From JAICLL01 sp035252155 (GTDB lineage: Bacteria; Planctomycetota; Planctomycetia; Pirellulales; JAICIG01): 16,925 bases of DNA. Position numbers and translations under genes: made by a program. Positions 1-6,572 of this stretch are shown here, piece after piece (position 1 is the stretch's first letter; each line of letters begins with the position of its first letter). The stretch spans positions 1-16,925 of the forward strand of contig DATFDL010000145.1 in the NCBI GenBank assembly GCA_035252155.1, given 5' to 3'. Below the pieces are notes generated by a model. That model was not told where the DNA came from, made no database searches, and saw nothing but the letters and a program-made list of their open reading frames with translations.

Positions 1-1
1 C

Positions 2-109
2 GATGCCCTAGCCGCCGCGGCACATGCCCGGGAAATCGATTGTGACGAGCTTACGGCTTTCGCCGATCTCGACACGCCCGACGATTATGAGCGGCTGAGG
101 AGGGGCTAG
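2..109 (+). CDS. C-terminal end of a MobA/MocA-like nucleotidyltransferase (5' truncated by window edge)
   Basis: An open frame runs in from the window edge and ends at TAG 107-109, giving 35 residues. The tail reads FADLDTPDDYERLRRG. The D-TP-(D/E)-DY-ERL signature near the C-terminus is typical of the MobA/MocA class of molybdenum-cofactor nucleotidyltransferases (NTP_transf_3 fold), which attach GMP or CMP to molybdopterin in the cytoplasm. Only the end is visible, so MobA, MocA and related sugar-nucleotide transferases cannot be told apart. The last two sense codons and the stop lie inside the left arm of an inverted repeat (102-124/173-198), so the repeat has defined the present C-terminus. 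What is seen is the frame, the motif and the overlap; the enzyme identity is inferred. Confidence 0.55.
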   Translation, partial: DALAAAAHAREIDCDELTAFADLDTPDDYERLRRG

Positions 110-198
110 GGACTCGGGGCGAGGGGCTCGGGTTTTTGTGCCAGCGGTTTTCCGTCGTCCCCTTGCTCCTGGTCCCCAGCCCCGAGTCTCTAGCCCCC
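102..198. repeat. Imperfect inverted repeat overlapping the stop codon of the upstream gene
   Basis: The left arm 102-124 (ggggctagggactcggggc...) is nearly the reverse complement of 173-198 (ccccagccccgagtctctag...). The intervening ~48 nt contain a short T-run. Transcribed, this would form a long GC-rich stem just at the end of the upstream gene. It could act as a terminator or mRNA 3' stabiliser, although no U-tract follows the right arm. The TAG at 107-109 is part of the arm. Confidence 0.7.
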
Positions 199-287
199 TT
201 GGCGTTGCATCTCAAATTCGCCCTGGAAAAACGGCTTTTCGACCTGCCCTTTGAGCTATTTTTTCACAGCGGTCCGCGGCTACCACA

Positions 288-448
288 AGGTAGCCCCGGC
301 CCTCGTGGCCGGTGTATCAGCTAACGAACGATGGAAACTGCCCGGCACAAGGCCGGGAGCTACCGCGCACGAGGTAGCTCCGGCCCTCGTGGCCGGTGTA
401 TCAGCTTAAGAACGATCGAAACTGCCCGGCACAAGGCCGGGAGCTACC
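288..448. repeat. Two tandem copies of a 77-nt composite inverted repeat (family A)
   Basis: Unit 1 is 288-364 and unit 2 is 372-448, starting 84 nt apart with 7 nt between. They differ at only a few positions. Each unit begins with an aggtagcyccggccc arm and ends with a ggccgggagctacc arm, which are roughly reverse complements. Each arm also contains its own small hairpin (CCGGCC...GGCCGG; CCCGGC...GCCGGG). The junction gagctacc/ggtagctc is itself an inverted repeat, and 278-295 (ggctacc-acaa-ggtagcc) looks like the remnant of an earlier unit. A related half-unit lies at 6505-6529. The stretch 110-450 holds no convincing gene; short ORFs there translate these repeats. Confidence 0.85.
439..443 (+). 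promoter_or_regulatory. Shine-Dalgarno-like GGGAG supplied by repeat A
   Basis: GGGAG ends 7 nt before the ATG at 451 and is part of the 3' arm of repeat unit 2. It is the only Shine-Dalgarno-like sequence near the HD-GYP start, and it supports 451 over the upstream in-frame ATG at 331, whose product would only translate the repeat. Confidence 0.45.
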
Positions 449-450
449 GA

Positions 451-1695
451 ATGCTACGAGTGCCAGTCCACAAGATCGAGCCGGGCATGGTGCTGGCTAG
501 GCCCATTGCCTCGCCCAGCGACCCGCGGCGCTATCTCTTGCAGCGCGACCGCGAGGTGCCGCTCGATCTGGTTCCCCGGCTGCTCGAACTGGGCGTTTAC
601 GAAGTTTGGGTCCGCTGCCGCAGCCTGGAATTTGTCGAAGGGCTGATCGACGAAGGACTGAGCGAGCAACAGCGTGAGGTCTACATCCACGTCCGCCGCA
701 ACTTCGAGGCGATGCTCAGCGGCCAGGCCGCCGAGCTCGACATCGGCCGCTTTCAGGCCGCCATCGGCGACCTCTTCTCGTTTCTCAAGGGCCAACGCGG
801 CGGCAACGTGATGCTCGAAAAGCTCGACGCTTTCGACAACTATTTGATGTCGCATTCGACCAACGTTTGCTATCTCTCGCTGCTGCTGGGCATGAAGCTG
901 GAGCGATACCTGATCGCCGAACGCTTGTGGAAGACCGCCCGCGAAGCCAAAGATCTGCAATTGCTCGGGTTGGGTTCGCTGCTGCACGACGTGGGCAAGA
1001 TGCGGATCCCCAGCGAGATCTTGCACAAGCCCGGCCGGCTGACCGACCACGAGATGACCGTGATGCGGCAGCACCCGCGGCTGGGCTTCGAGATGCTCCG
1101 CGGCCAGGCGCCGTCGGCGGCCGGACAGGTGGTGCTCAACCATCACCAGCGGTACGACGGCCAGGGTTATCCCGAGCGGGTCGACGCCCGGACCGGCGAA
1201 AAAATGCCGCCGCTGGCCGGCAAGCAGATACCCGTCTTCGCGCGGATCGCCACCATCGCCGACATGTACGATGCGGCCACCACCAAGCGTTGCTATTGCG
1301 ACGCCAAGCTGCCGGTGCAGGCCCTCTACGAACTGCGCACGCTTTGCCACGGGGCGTTCGACCCCATCATCGAACGGGCGTTTTACGAGATCATTCCGCC
1401 GTTTCCGATCGGGCAGGTCGTCACGCTCAGCGACGGGGCCGAGGCGGCGGTGGTCGATTTCAACCCCCGGCGTCCCTTCCGGCCCAAGGTGCAAAGTTTG
1501 CGTTCGCCCACGGGCGAGCGCTTCGCCGATCCTTCGCTGCGCGAGATCGACCTGGGGCTCTACCCCGACCTGGAGATTGCCCGCGTCGGCGAGATCGAGG
1601 TGCGGCAGTTTCAACGCCTTTCCGAAGCGGTCGTCGCCGCGCCGCTGGCGACCCTCGAGATCGACGCCCACGCGATGCCGCTGGAGATGCATTGA
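451..1695 (+). CDS. HD-GYP domain protein (cyclic-di-GMP phosphodiesterase type)
   Basis: The protein has 414 residues. The frame is open back to 331, but its first 40 codons translate repeat family A, so ATG 451 is chosen. Residues ~1-60 match the N-terminal module often found before HD-GYP domains (VHKIEPGMVLARPI). The HD-GYP domain spans ~125-320. It shows H135 (SHSTNV), the HD pair H179-D180 in LLHDVGK, H208 (QHPRLG), NHHQRYDGQGYPE (231-242) with the GYP loop at 239-241, and D271 in IATIADMYDA. This family hydrolyses cyclic di-GMP in the cytoplasm using a bi- or tri-metal centre. A ~90-residue C-terminal segment, probably beta-rich, follows. No receiver or membrane segment is seen, so the input is unknown. 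The full motif set suggests catalytic competence; activity itself is inference. Confidence 0.9.
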   Translation: MLRVPVHKIEPGMVLARPIASPSDPRRYLLQRDREVPLDLVPRLLELGVYEVWVRCRSLEFVEGLIDEGLSEQQREVYIHVRRNFEAMLSGQAAELDIGRFQAAIGDLFSFLKGQRGGNVMLEKLDAFDNYLMSHSTNVCYLSLLLGMKLERYLIAERLWKTAREAKDLQLLGLGSLLHDVGKMRIPSEILHKPGRLTDHEMTVMRQHPRLGFEMLRGQAPSAAGQVVLNHHQRYDGQGYPERVDARTGEKMPPLAGKQIPVFARIATIADMYDAATTKRCYCDAKLPVQALYELRTLCHGAFDPIIERAFYEIIPPFPIGQVVTLSDGAEAAVVDFNPRRPFRPKVQSLRSPTGERFADPSLREIDLGLYPDLEIARVGEIEVRQFQRLSEAVVAAPLATLEIDAHAMPLEMH

Positions 1696-1831
1696 GGCCA
1701 CGAGGCGCTCGGCCAGCGCAATCGTAAAAGCCGTTCTGCGTCCCAGGGAAACATCGACGGCACGGTAGCACAAAGTCATGGCGGTCGCCAGATGATCCAG
1801 CAGAGCGCCACCGAAGCCTCGAGCACGCATC

Positions 1832-2050
1832 TCACGGTTCGTCGTCGACTCGGAGCAAGTCGTGGAACGTATCGTCATCAATGATCCCGTGGGCCCGGCG
1901 GATTTCCTCGGTGATCCGCGCGGCGCGATCATGGGCGCGCCCCGCAACCTGAGGATCGAGTGCCTGGCTCTCGAAGGCATGCCGAAGAACCGCCTCCGCA
2001 TCCGCTTGCTTTTGGAGATCCGCGTCGTTGGTCTTCGTCTCAGTGCTCAT
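1832..2050 (-). CDS. Small hypothetical protein, antitoxin-like
   Basis: The gene encodes 72 residues starting MSTETKTNDADLQ, from ATG at 2050. A further in-frame start at 2107 would add 19 hydrophobic/Cys residues unlike the rest of the protein. The body is acidic and helical, with core LDPQVAGRAHDRAARITEEIR followed by RRAHGIIDDDTFHDLLR. That layout (LDPxVxxRxxxRAxRIxEEIRRxHG, then a short acidic tail) resembles small proteins encoded upstream of PIN-type toxins in planctomycetes and cyanobacteria. This resemblance is from memory and untested. The stop TGA 1832-1834 is followed after one base by an ATG (1828-1830) opening a long frame antisense to the HD-GYP gene, but that frame does not look like a PIN toxin. 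If this is an antitoxin, its partner seems lost. The protein being real is moderately supported; the function is weak. Confidence 0.5.
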   Translation of the reverse strand: MSTETKTNDADLQKQADAEAVLRHAFESQALDPQVAGRAHDRAARITEEIRRAHGIIDDDTFHDLLRVDDEP

Positions 2051-2502
2051 GCCTATAGTATAGCAAACCAAGCGAAACGATGAGAAGTCCAGCAACACGG
2101 TAGGCAAGACACGGATTGAACTACCCCGATTTCAGGGAGCTTCTCGGCAAGAAATCGCGTTCATGGCAAGGCAACCCTTTCTTTGTTTTGCTGTGAGCGG
2201 AATAGAAGTCGTGAAACTTCACGCGGTCTGCCTGGGTATAAGCTTATATAAGGACCGATGTTTTTGGATGGCCACCGGTAGACAGTCGCATCGCCGGGAC
2301 AAGTGACGCCAGATTCCGCTCTTCGGAATGGTGCGGTGGCGCTTGCATAAGCGGGCAGCGATGCATGGAAAGGTTGCCCTAACCTGCGGAGTGTGAGCCG
2401 CTTACGCTCAAGAAATCGAGGGCGACCCCCCGGTTCTTCGCAAGCGCTTGCGTCGGTTTGGCTGTGACGACGGAGAATGCGGCCCGGCAGCCCGGGTTGC
2501 GG

Positions 2503-2527
2503 CCAGAATTCTCACGAATTCTGCTAC
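2503..2527 (-). repeat. Repeat C copy 1: 7-bp hairpin with GTGA loop
   Basis: Read on the minus strand this is gtagc, then AGAATTC-GTGA-GAATTCT, then gg. The same 25-nt element occurs at 12070-12094 on the plus strand with two changes that keep pairing. The loop fits the GNRA tetraloop class. Confidence 0.75.
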
Positions 2528-2622
2528 ATGTTGGCCAATTCCGCCACTCCGCCGCAAGCTGTAGCAAGGGCGGTGTAGGTTGGGGTATCCTAGCGGGTGT
2601 CCTACCATGCCTTCTTTCTGTC

Positions 2623-2628
2623 AGGAGG
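2623..2628 (+). promoter_or_regulatory. Ribosome binding site AGGAGG
   Basis: A perfect AGGAGG lies 8 nt before ATG 2637. It decides the start over the upstream in-frame ATG at 2580 and the later ATG at 2646. Confidence 0.75.
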
Positions 2629-2636
2629 GTTCTGTC

Positions 2637-4169
2637 ATGTGCGCCATGAACAACCGCAGGCGGTTTTTGGAAACGACGTTGGCTTCGGGGGCGCTGGCCA
2701 CGCTGGGCGATCTGGAGTTTCTCGGGCGGCTGCCGGTGGTCTCGGCGGCCGAAGCCCATCCCGACAGCCGAGTCGTGCGGCTCAATGCCGATATTGAGCC
2801 GCTGGTCAAACTGGTCGAAGAGACGCCGCGAGAAAAACTGCTCGAAGCCGTTGCTGGGCGTATTCATGCAGGAACCAGCTACAAGGAAGTTCTGGCCGCG
2901 TTGTTGCTGGCGGGCGTGCGCAATGTGCAGCCGCGGCCAAGCGTCGGGTTTAAATTTCATGCCGTGCTGGTGGTCAATTCGGCCCACCTAGCCAGCGTCT
3001 CGTCGCCAGACGAACATCGCTGGCTGCCGATCTTCTGGGCGCTCGACTATTTCAAGCACGCCCAGGCCGAAGACCGGCAACAGGGCGATTGGACGATGGG
3101 GCCGGTCGATGAGGCCGCCGTGCCCGGCACGCCGCAGGCCGCCAAAGATTTGTTCATCGAGGCCATGAAATCCTGGGACGAAGCCAAGGCTGACGCCGCG
3201 GCGGCGGCCTTGGCGCGGCAGGTCTCCTCGGCGGAATGCTTTGAATTATTTTGCCGGGTTGGTTGCCGCGATTTCCGCTCGATCGGCCATAAGGCAATCT
3301 TTGTGGCTAACGGCTGGCGCACGCTCGATACCATCGGCTGGCAATTCGCCGAGCCCGTGCTGCGTTCGCTGGCGTATGCCCTGCTGGCGCGTGAAAACGG
3401 CAACCCAGCCAAGGAAGATTTGGCGGCTGATCGGCCGGGCAAAGAGAATCTCGAACGGCTCAAAAAGATTCGCGACGGCTGGCAGCAGGGCCAGGCTGAC
3501 GAGCAGGCCACGCACGACTTGCTGGCCACGCTGCACGGCAGCTCGGTCGACGAGGCGTGCGGGCAAGTGGTCGAGATGCTCAATCGCAACATCGCCCCGC
3601 AGGCGATCTGGGACGCGATGTTTCTGGGCGCCGGCGAGTTGCTGGTGCGGCAGCCGGGCATTGTCGGGCTGCACGCCGTCACCTCCACCAATGCCCTACA
3701 CTATGCGTTTGCGGCCAGCAAGAACGATGAGACCAAGCGCCTGTTGCTGTTGCAAAACGCCGCCTTCTTGCCGCTGTTTCGCGGGGCGATGGAGGGGCGC
3801 GGACGAGTGGCCGACGTCGACGTGCGTGCGTTGGAGCCGGCCTCGCCCACGGCGGCCGACAGCGGCGCGCTGGGCGAGATTTTTGCCGACATCACCAATG
3901 ACCGCATGCTGGCCGCCCGCAAGACGCTGGCCTACGCTCGGCAGCACAGTGACGTCAAGCCGTTTATCGACGCGGCCCGGGTACTTGTTTTCTTGAAAGG
4001 GAATGATGCCCACGATTACAAGTTCAGCTCGGCGGTGCTGGAAGATTATTTAAATGTGTCGCCAGCCTGGCGCGACCGCTATTTGGCGGCGGGCGTGTTC
4101 AACCTGCCCGGCTCGGGCGAGCCCGACAACAAGCTGGTCGAGCGGACGCGGGCGGCACTGGCCGGTTGA
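2637..4169 (+). CDS. Tat-exported protein of unknown family
   Basis: The protein has 510 residues, with its start set by the AGGAGG at 2623. Residues 4-35 form a twin-arginine signal (NNRRRFLETTLASGALATLG), so the folded protein should be exported, which in this family class often means a bound cofactor. The mature part is largely helical and rich in conserved-looking histidines: FKFHAVLVVNSAHLAS (H108, H117), DEHRWLPIFWALDYFKHAQ (H127, H141), GHKAIFVANGWR, and late GLHAVTSTNALHYAF. This spacing suggests a metal or haem site, and the general shape recalls helical oxidase-like proteins, but I cannot name the family. The next gene downstream encodes a secreted propeller/di-haem cytochrome and lies after a 288-nt repeat-filled gap, so an electron-transfer partnership is possible but only inferred from position. 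Confidence 0.8.
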   Translation: MCAMNNRRRFLETTLASGALATLGDLEFLGRLPVVSAAEAHPDSRVVRLNADIEPLVKLVEETPREKLLEAVAGRIHAGTSYKEVLAALLLAGVRNVQPRPSVGFKFHAVLVVNSAHLASVSSPDEHRWLPIFWALDYFKHAQAEDRQQGDWTMGPVDEAAVPGTPQAAKDLFIEAMKSWDEAKADAAAAALARQVSSAECFELFCRVGCRDFRSIGHKAIFVANGWRTLDTIGWQFAEPVLRSLAYALLARENGNPAKEDLAADRPGKENLERLKKIRDGWQQGQADEQATHDLLATLHGSSVDEACGQVVEMLNRNIAPQAIWDAMFLGAGELLVRQPGIVGLHAVTSTNALHYAFAASKNDETKRLLLLQNAAFLPLFRGAMEGRGRVADVDVRALEPASPTAADSGALGEIFADITNDRMLAARKTLAYARQHSDVKPFIDAARVLVFLKGNDAHDYKFSSAVLEDYLNVSPAWRDRYLAAGVFNLPGSGEPDNKLVERTRAALAG

Positions 4170-4178
4170 AGATTGCTT

Positions 4179-4430
4179 TTTAACAGAAGGTAACGAAGGG
4201 AACAAAGAAGTACATAGCAGTAACTTGTAGGGCGGGCATTGCCCACCAAAGGTTCTGTAGGGAACGGACTCCGTACCGTTCCGAGAGGGGCGGCGCAGGG
4301 CCGAATCGCAGATCGCGGAACGGCACGGAGTCCGTTCCCTACAGACGTCGAACGCGAGAACAACTAGTTTCGAATGTCAAAAACGATCAGAGTACGTTAC
4401 GCTTCGTTCACTTTGTTACCTTCTGTTCAA
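4179..4430. repeat. Nested inverted repeats (families B and G) between two exported-protein genes
   Basis: The outer arms 4179-4207 (tttaacagaaggtaacg...) and 4402-4430 match in about 25 of 29 positions as reverse complements. The inner arms 4255-4282 (ctgtagggaacggactccgt...) and 4317-4344 match in 27 of 28. A small element tagggcgggcattgcccacc sits at 4228-4247 and has a relative at 13488-13505. The nested design could fold into one very long stem. It lies between the stop of the Tat protein and the start of the cytochrome gene, so it would separate their transcripts or shape processing. Confidence 0.85.
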
Positions 4431-4442
4431 TTCTGTGTTCGC

Positions 4443-4447
4443 AGGAG
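4443..4447 (+). promoter_or_regulatory. Ribosome binding site AGGAG
   Basis: AGGAG lies 10 nt before ATG 4458. It supports 4458 rather than the in-frame ATG at 4374, whose extra residues translate the gap and the right outer repeat arm. Confidence 0.65.
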
Positions 4448-4457
4448 AAATGAGAGC

Positions 4458-6245
4458 ATGCGGAAAATCAGCGGCCTGCTGATAGCGATCGTTTGTGTTT
4501 TGGCGAAAGGCATGCCAGCGGGCGCGGATGAGCCGCGCGATCGTTCGCCGGTCGATTTGGCGCTGACGCCGGACGAGGCGTGGTTGATTACCGTCAACCA
4601 GACGTCCGATACGGTTTCGTTGGTGAACGTGGCCGAAGCGACGGTGGCCGACGAGGTTGCCTGCGGGCGACATCCGTCGGCGATCGCCATCAGCCGCGAT
4701 GGTAGGCGAGTGTGGGTCACCGGCACTTATTCCGGCACGCTCGACCGGTTTGATCTGGCCGACGGCAAGCTGACGCCGGCCGGATCGATCGAGTTGGGTT
4801 TTCATCCCGTGGGTGTGGCGCTATCGCCCGATGGGAACACGGCGTATGTGGCCCTCGAAGCCGCGGCGGCGGTGGCCGTGGTCGATCTTGAGCAGCAGCA
4901 AGTGCTCGACCGCATCGAGGTAGGACGCTGGCCGCGGTACCTGGCGGTTTCTCCCGACGGCAGCCGGCTGGCCGTGGGCACCAGCGGCGATCAGAGCGTA
5001 TCAGTAGTCGATACGGCCGAACGCAAAATGCTGTTTCAAGAGCGGCTGCAAGGATTGAATCTCGGGCAGATGGTCGCCAGCGCCGATGGCAACTATGTCT
5101 ATTTCCCGTGGATGATCTATCGGCAGAACCCGATCGACCCGCGCAACATCCAGGCGGGCTGGGTGCTGGGCAGCCGCATCGCGCGGGTGCGGTTCGATGG
5201 GCCGGCGCGGCGGCAGGCCATGACGCTCGACGAACGCGGCAAGGCCGTCGCCGATCCGCACGGCATCGGACTGACCAGCGACGAGGCGTGGTTGGTGGCT
5301 TCGGCGTCTGGCACGCACGAGCTGTTGGTCTACCGCACCGAAGGGCTCGTGTTGCAAGATTTCGGCGGGCCGGGCGACCATATCGACCCGCGGCTGGCCC
5401 ACGACGATCGCCGCTATTACCGTGTGCCGCTGGGCGGACGTCCGATGGGTTTGCGGATTGCCCGTGACGACCGCCGAGTGTTCGTGGCCAATTACCTGAC
5501 CAACGCGGTGCAAGTGGTCGATCTGGCAGAGCGGCAGGTCGTCCAAACGATCTCGCTCGGTGAGTCGCCCGAGCCGTCGCTGGCCCGTCGCGGCGCGGCG
5601 ATCTTTTACGACGCCCAGCGGAGCCTCGACCAATGGTATAGCTGCCATAGCTGCCACTACGACGGCGGCACAAACGCCACGGTGATGGATACGCTCAACG
5701 ACGGCAGCATCCGTACCTTCAAGACGGTCTTGCCGCTGCGCAACATCGCCCAGACGTCGCCGTGGACCTGGCACGGTTGGCAGCAAGACCTTGGTGCCGC
5801 CATGCGGAAGAGCCTCAGCGAAACGATGCAGGGGCCTCGCCCGACCGACGACGATGTGCAGGCGCTGGTCGCGTATCTTTCGGCGCTTGATGCGCCGCCT
5901 AATCCGCATCGCCGCGAGCCGACAGAGCTGGGCGAAGCAGCCGAGCGCGGCCGACAAGTATTTCAAAGCGAGAAGGCCGGCTGCGCCAACTGTCATCGCG
6001 GGTCGTACTTTACCGATGGCGAGATTCACGATGTGGGCACCGGCAGTTCACGCGACGCCTACGAAGGTTACAACACGCCCTCGCTGATTGGCGCCTACAA
6101 CCGCGTGCGGTTGTTGCACGACGGCCGAGCCAAAAGCCTCGACGACCTGCTCACCGGCCCGCATAACCCCGACAAGGTCACCAGCGCGGGCGAATTGACC
6201 GACGCGGAACGGGCAGACCTCATCGAGTATTTGAAGACGCTGTGA
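4458..6245 (+). CDS. Secreted YVTN beta-propeller protein fused to a di-haem cytochrome c module
   Basis: The protein has 595 residues, with a Sec signal peptide MRKISGLLIAIVCVLAKGMPAGA (cleavage near residue 23). Residues ~30-370 are YVTN-type propeller blades (LALTPDEAWLITVNQTSDTV; VALSPDGNTAYVALE; LAVSPDGSRLAVGTSGD; RIARDDRRVFVANYLTNAV). Residues ~375-595 carry two c-type haem sites, CHSCH (396-400) and CANCH (509-513), with the MauG/cytochrome c peroxidase-like stretch TPSLIGAYNRVRLLHDGRAKSLDDLL (540-565). Proteins of this build act outside the cytoplasmic membrane in electron transfer or peroxide-dependent oxidation. The propeller may dock a partner or scaffold the haem module. The upstream neighbour is a Tat-exported protein and the downstream one a secreted hydrolase. 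The substrate is unknown, and catalysis as opposed to pure electron transfer cannot be decided from sequence. Confidence 0.88.
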   Translation: MRKISGLLIAIVCVLAKGMPAGADEPRDRSPVDLALTPDEAWLITVNQTSDTVSLVNVAEATVADEVACGRHPSAIAISRDGRRVWVTGTYSGTLDRFDLADGKLTPAGSIELGFHPVGVALSPDGNTAYVALEAAAAVAVVDLEQQQVLDRIEVGRWPRYLAVSPDGSRLAVGTSGDQSVSVVDTAERKMLFQERLQGLNLGQMVASADGNYVYFPWMIYRQNPIDPRNIQAGWVLGSRIARVRFDGPARRQAMTLDERGKAVADPHGIGLTSDEAWLVASASGTHELLVYRTEGLVLQDFGGPGDHIDPRLAHDDRRYYRVPLGGRPMGLRIARDDRRVFVANYLTNAVQVVDLAERQVVQTISLGESPEPSLARRGAAIFYDAQRSLDQWYSCHSCHYDGGTNATVMDTLNDGSIRTFKTVLPLRNIAQTSPWTWHGWQQDLGAAMRKSLSETMQGPRPTDDDVQALVAYLSALDAPPNPHRREPTELGEAAERGRQVFQSEKAGCANCHRGSYFTDGEIHDVGTGSSRDAYEGYNTPSLIGAYNRVRLLHDGRAKSLDDLLTGPHNPDKVTSAGELTDAERADLIEYLKTL

Positions 6246-6306
6246 GCGCGAACATCGTGTGCTCTCTGATCGGTTTTGAGGTTCGAAACCGGTAATTGCG
6301 GGAACA

Positions 6307-6391
6307 GGCATGTGGCACAGCCGCCCTCGGCTGTGCATCGCCGACGTAGTCGGCGTCGCCGAACCCACCGAGGGCGGCTGGTACACATGCC
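6307..6391. repeat. Inverted repeat D with inner hairpin
   Basis: The left arm 6307-6330 (ggcatgtggcacagccgccc...) and right arm 6368-6391 pair across 24 nt with two or three mismatches. The loop contains a second perfect hairpin, gccgac-gta-gtcggc (6340-6354). It lies about 60 nt after the cytochrome stop and could act as a terminator-like structure, though no T-run follows. Confidence 0.8.
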
Positions 6392-6504
6392 AAGCTTGAT
6401 TGCCAAAACCGGTTAGGATGCCTTCTAGGCCGTCTGCAGGTGTTCCTGTGGACGGCCTGGAAGGCCATCCTCCGAAGGCCGCTCGCCGATCGAGGCGTTT
6501 GGAA

Positions 6505-6529
6505 GCCGGCCACGAGGGCCGGGACTACC
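6505..6529 (-). repeat. Family A half-unit
   Basis: The reverse complement, starting ggtagtcccggccctcgtgg, matches the 5' arm of the 77-nt units at 288 and 372 except for about two bases. No 3' arm is present, so this is an isolated half-copy. Confidence 0.7.
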
Positions 6530-6572
6530 GTTCGACGAACCAACACCATTGCCGAATGCAAGAGAGGCCTCC

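Larger units (their letters stand above)
2051..2636. other. 586-nt gap without a supported gene; several palindromes
   Basis: Short ORFs on both strands here have no family features, and one translates repeat C. The gap holds CGTGAA-ac-TTCACG (2210-2223), the perfect 12-nt palindrome TATAAGCTTATA (2237-2248), a hairpin attccg-ctctt-cggaat within 2307-2341, the perfect 14-nt palindrome CGCAAGCGCTTGCG (2439-2452), and repeat C at 2503-2527. The AT-rich palindromes at 2210-2248 stand out from the GC-rich surroundings and could be operator or promoter sites for the divergent genes at 2050 (-) and 2637 (+). No confident -35/-10 pair was found. Confidence 0.6.
6246..6572. other. 327-nt gap filled with repeats, no gene
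   Basis: No ORF here has coding character. It holds inverted repeat D (6307-6391), a palindromic ggcctggaaggcc region (6455-6480), and a half-copy of family A (6505-6529) ending about 40 nt before the ceramidase-like start. The gap looks like a mosaic of repeat fragments. Confidence 0.65.

Noticed and set aside
288..448. CRISPR array
   Set aside because: Only two long units, no unique spacers of regular length, and no cas genes.
331..450. N-terminal extension of the HD-GYP frame
   Set aside because: The 40 extra codons translate repeat family A twice; there is no protein character.
454..2001. Long minus-strand frame opposite the HD-GYP gene, including an ATG at 1830 coupled to the small antitoxin-like gene
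   Set aside because: It mirrors the HD-GYP codons and has no recognisable domain. The coupling is noted as a finding, but the frame is not called as a gene.
2458..2649. 63-codon plus-strand frame before the Tat protein
   Set aside because: It translates repeat C and overlaps the true start and its AGGAGG; no coding character.
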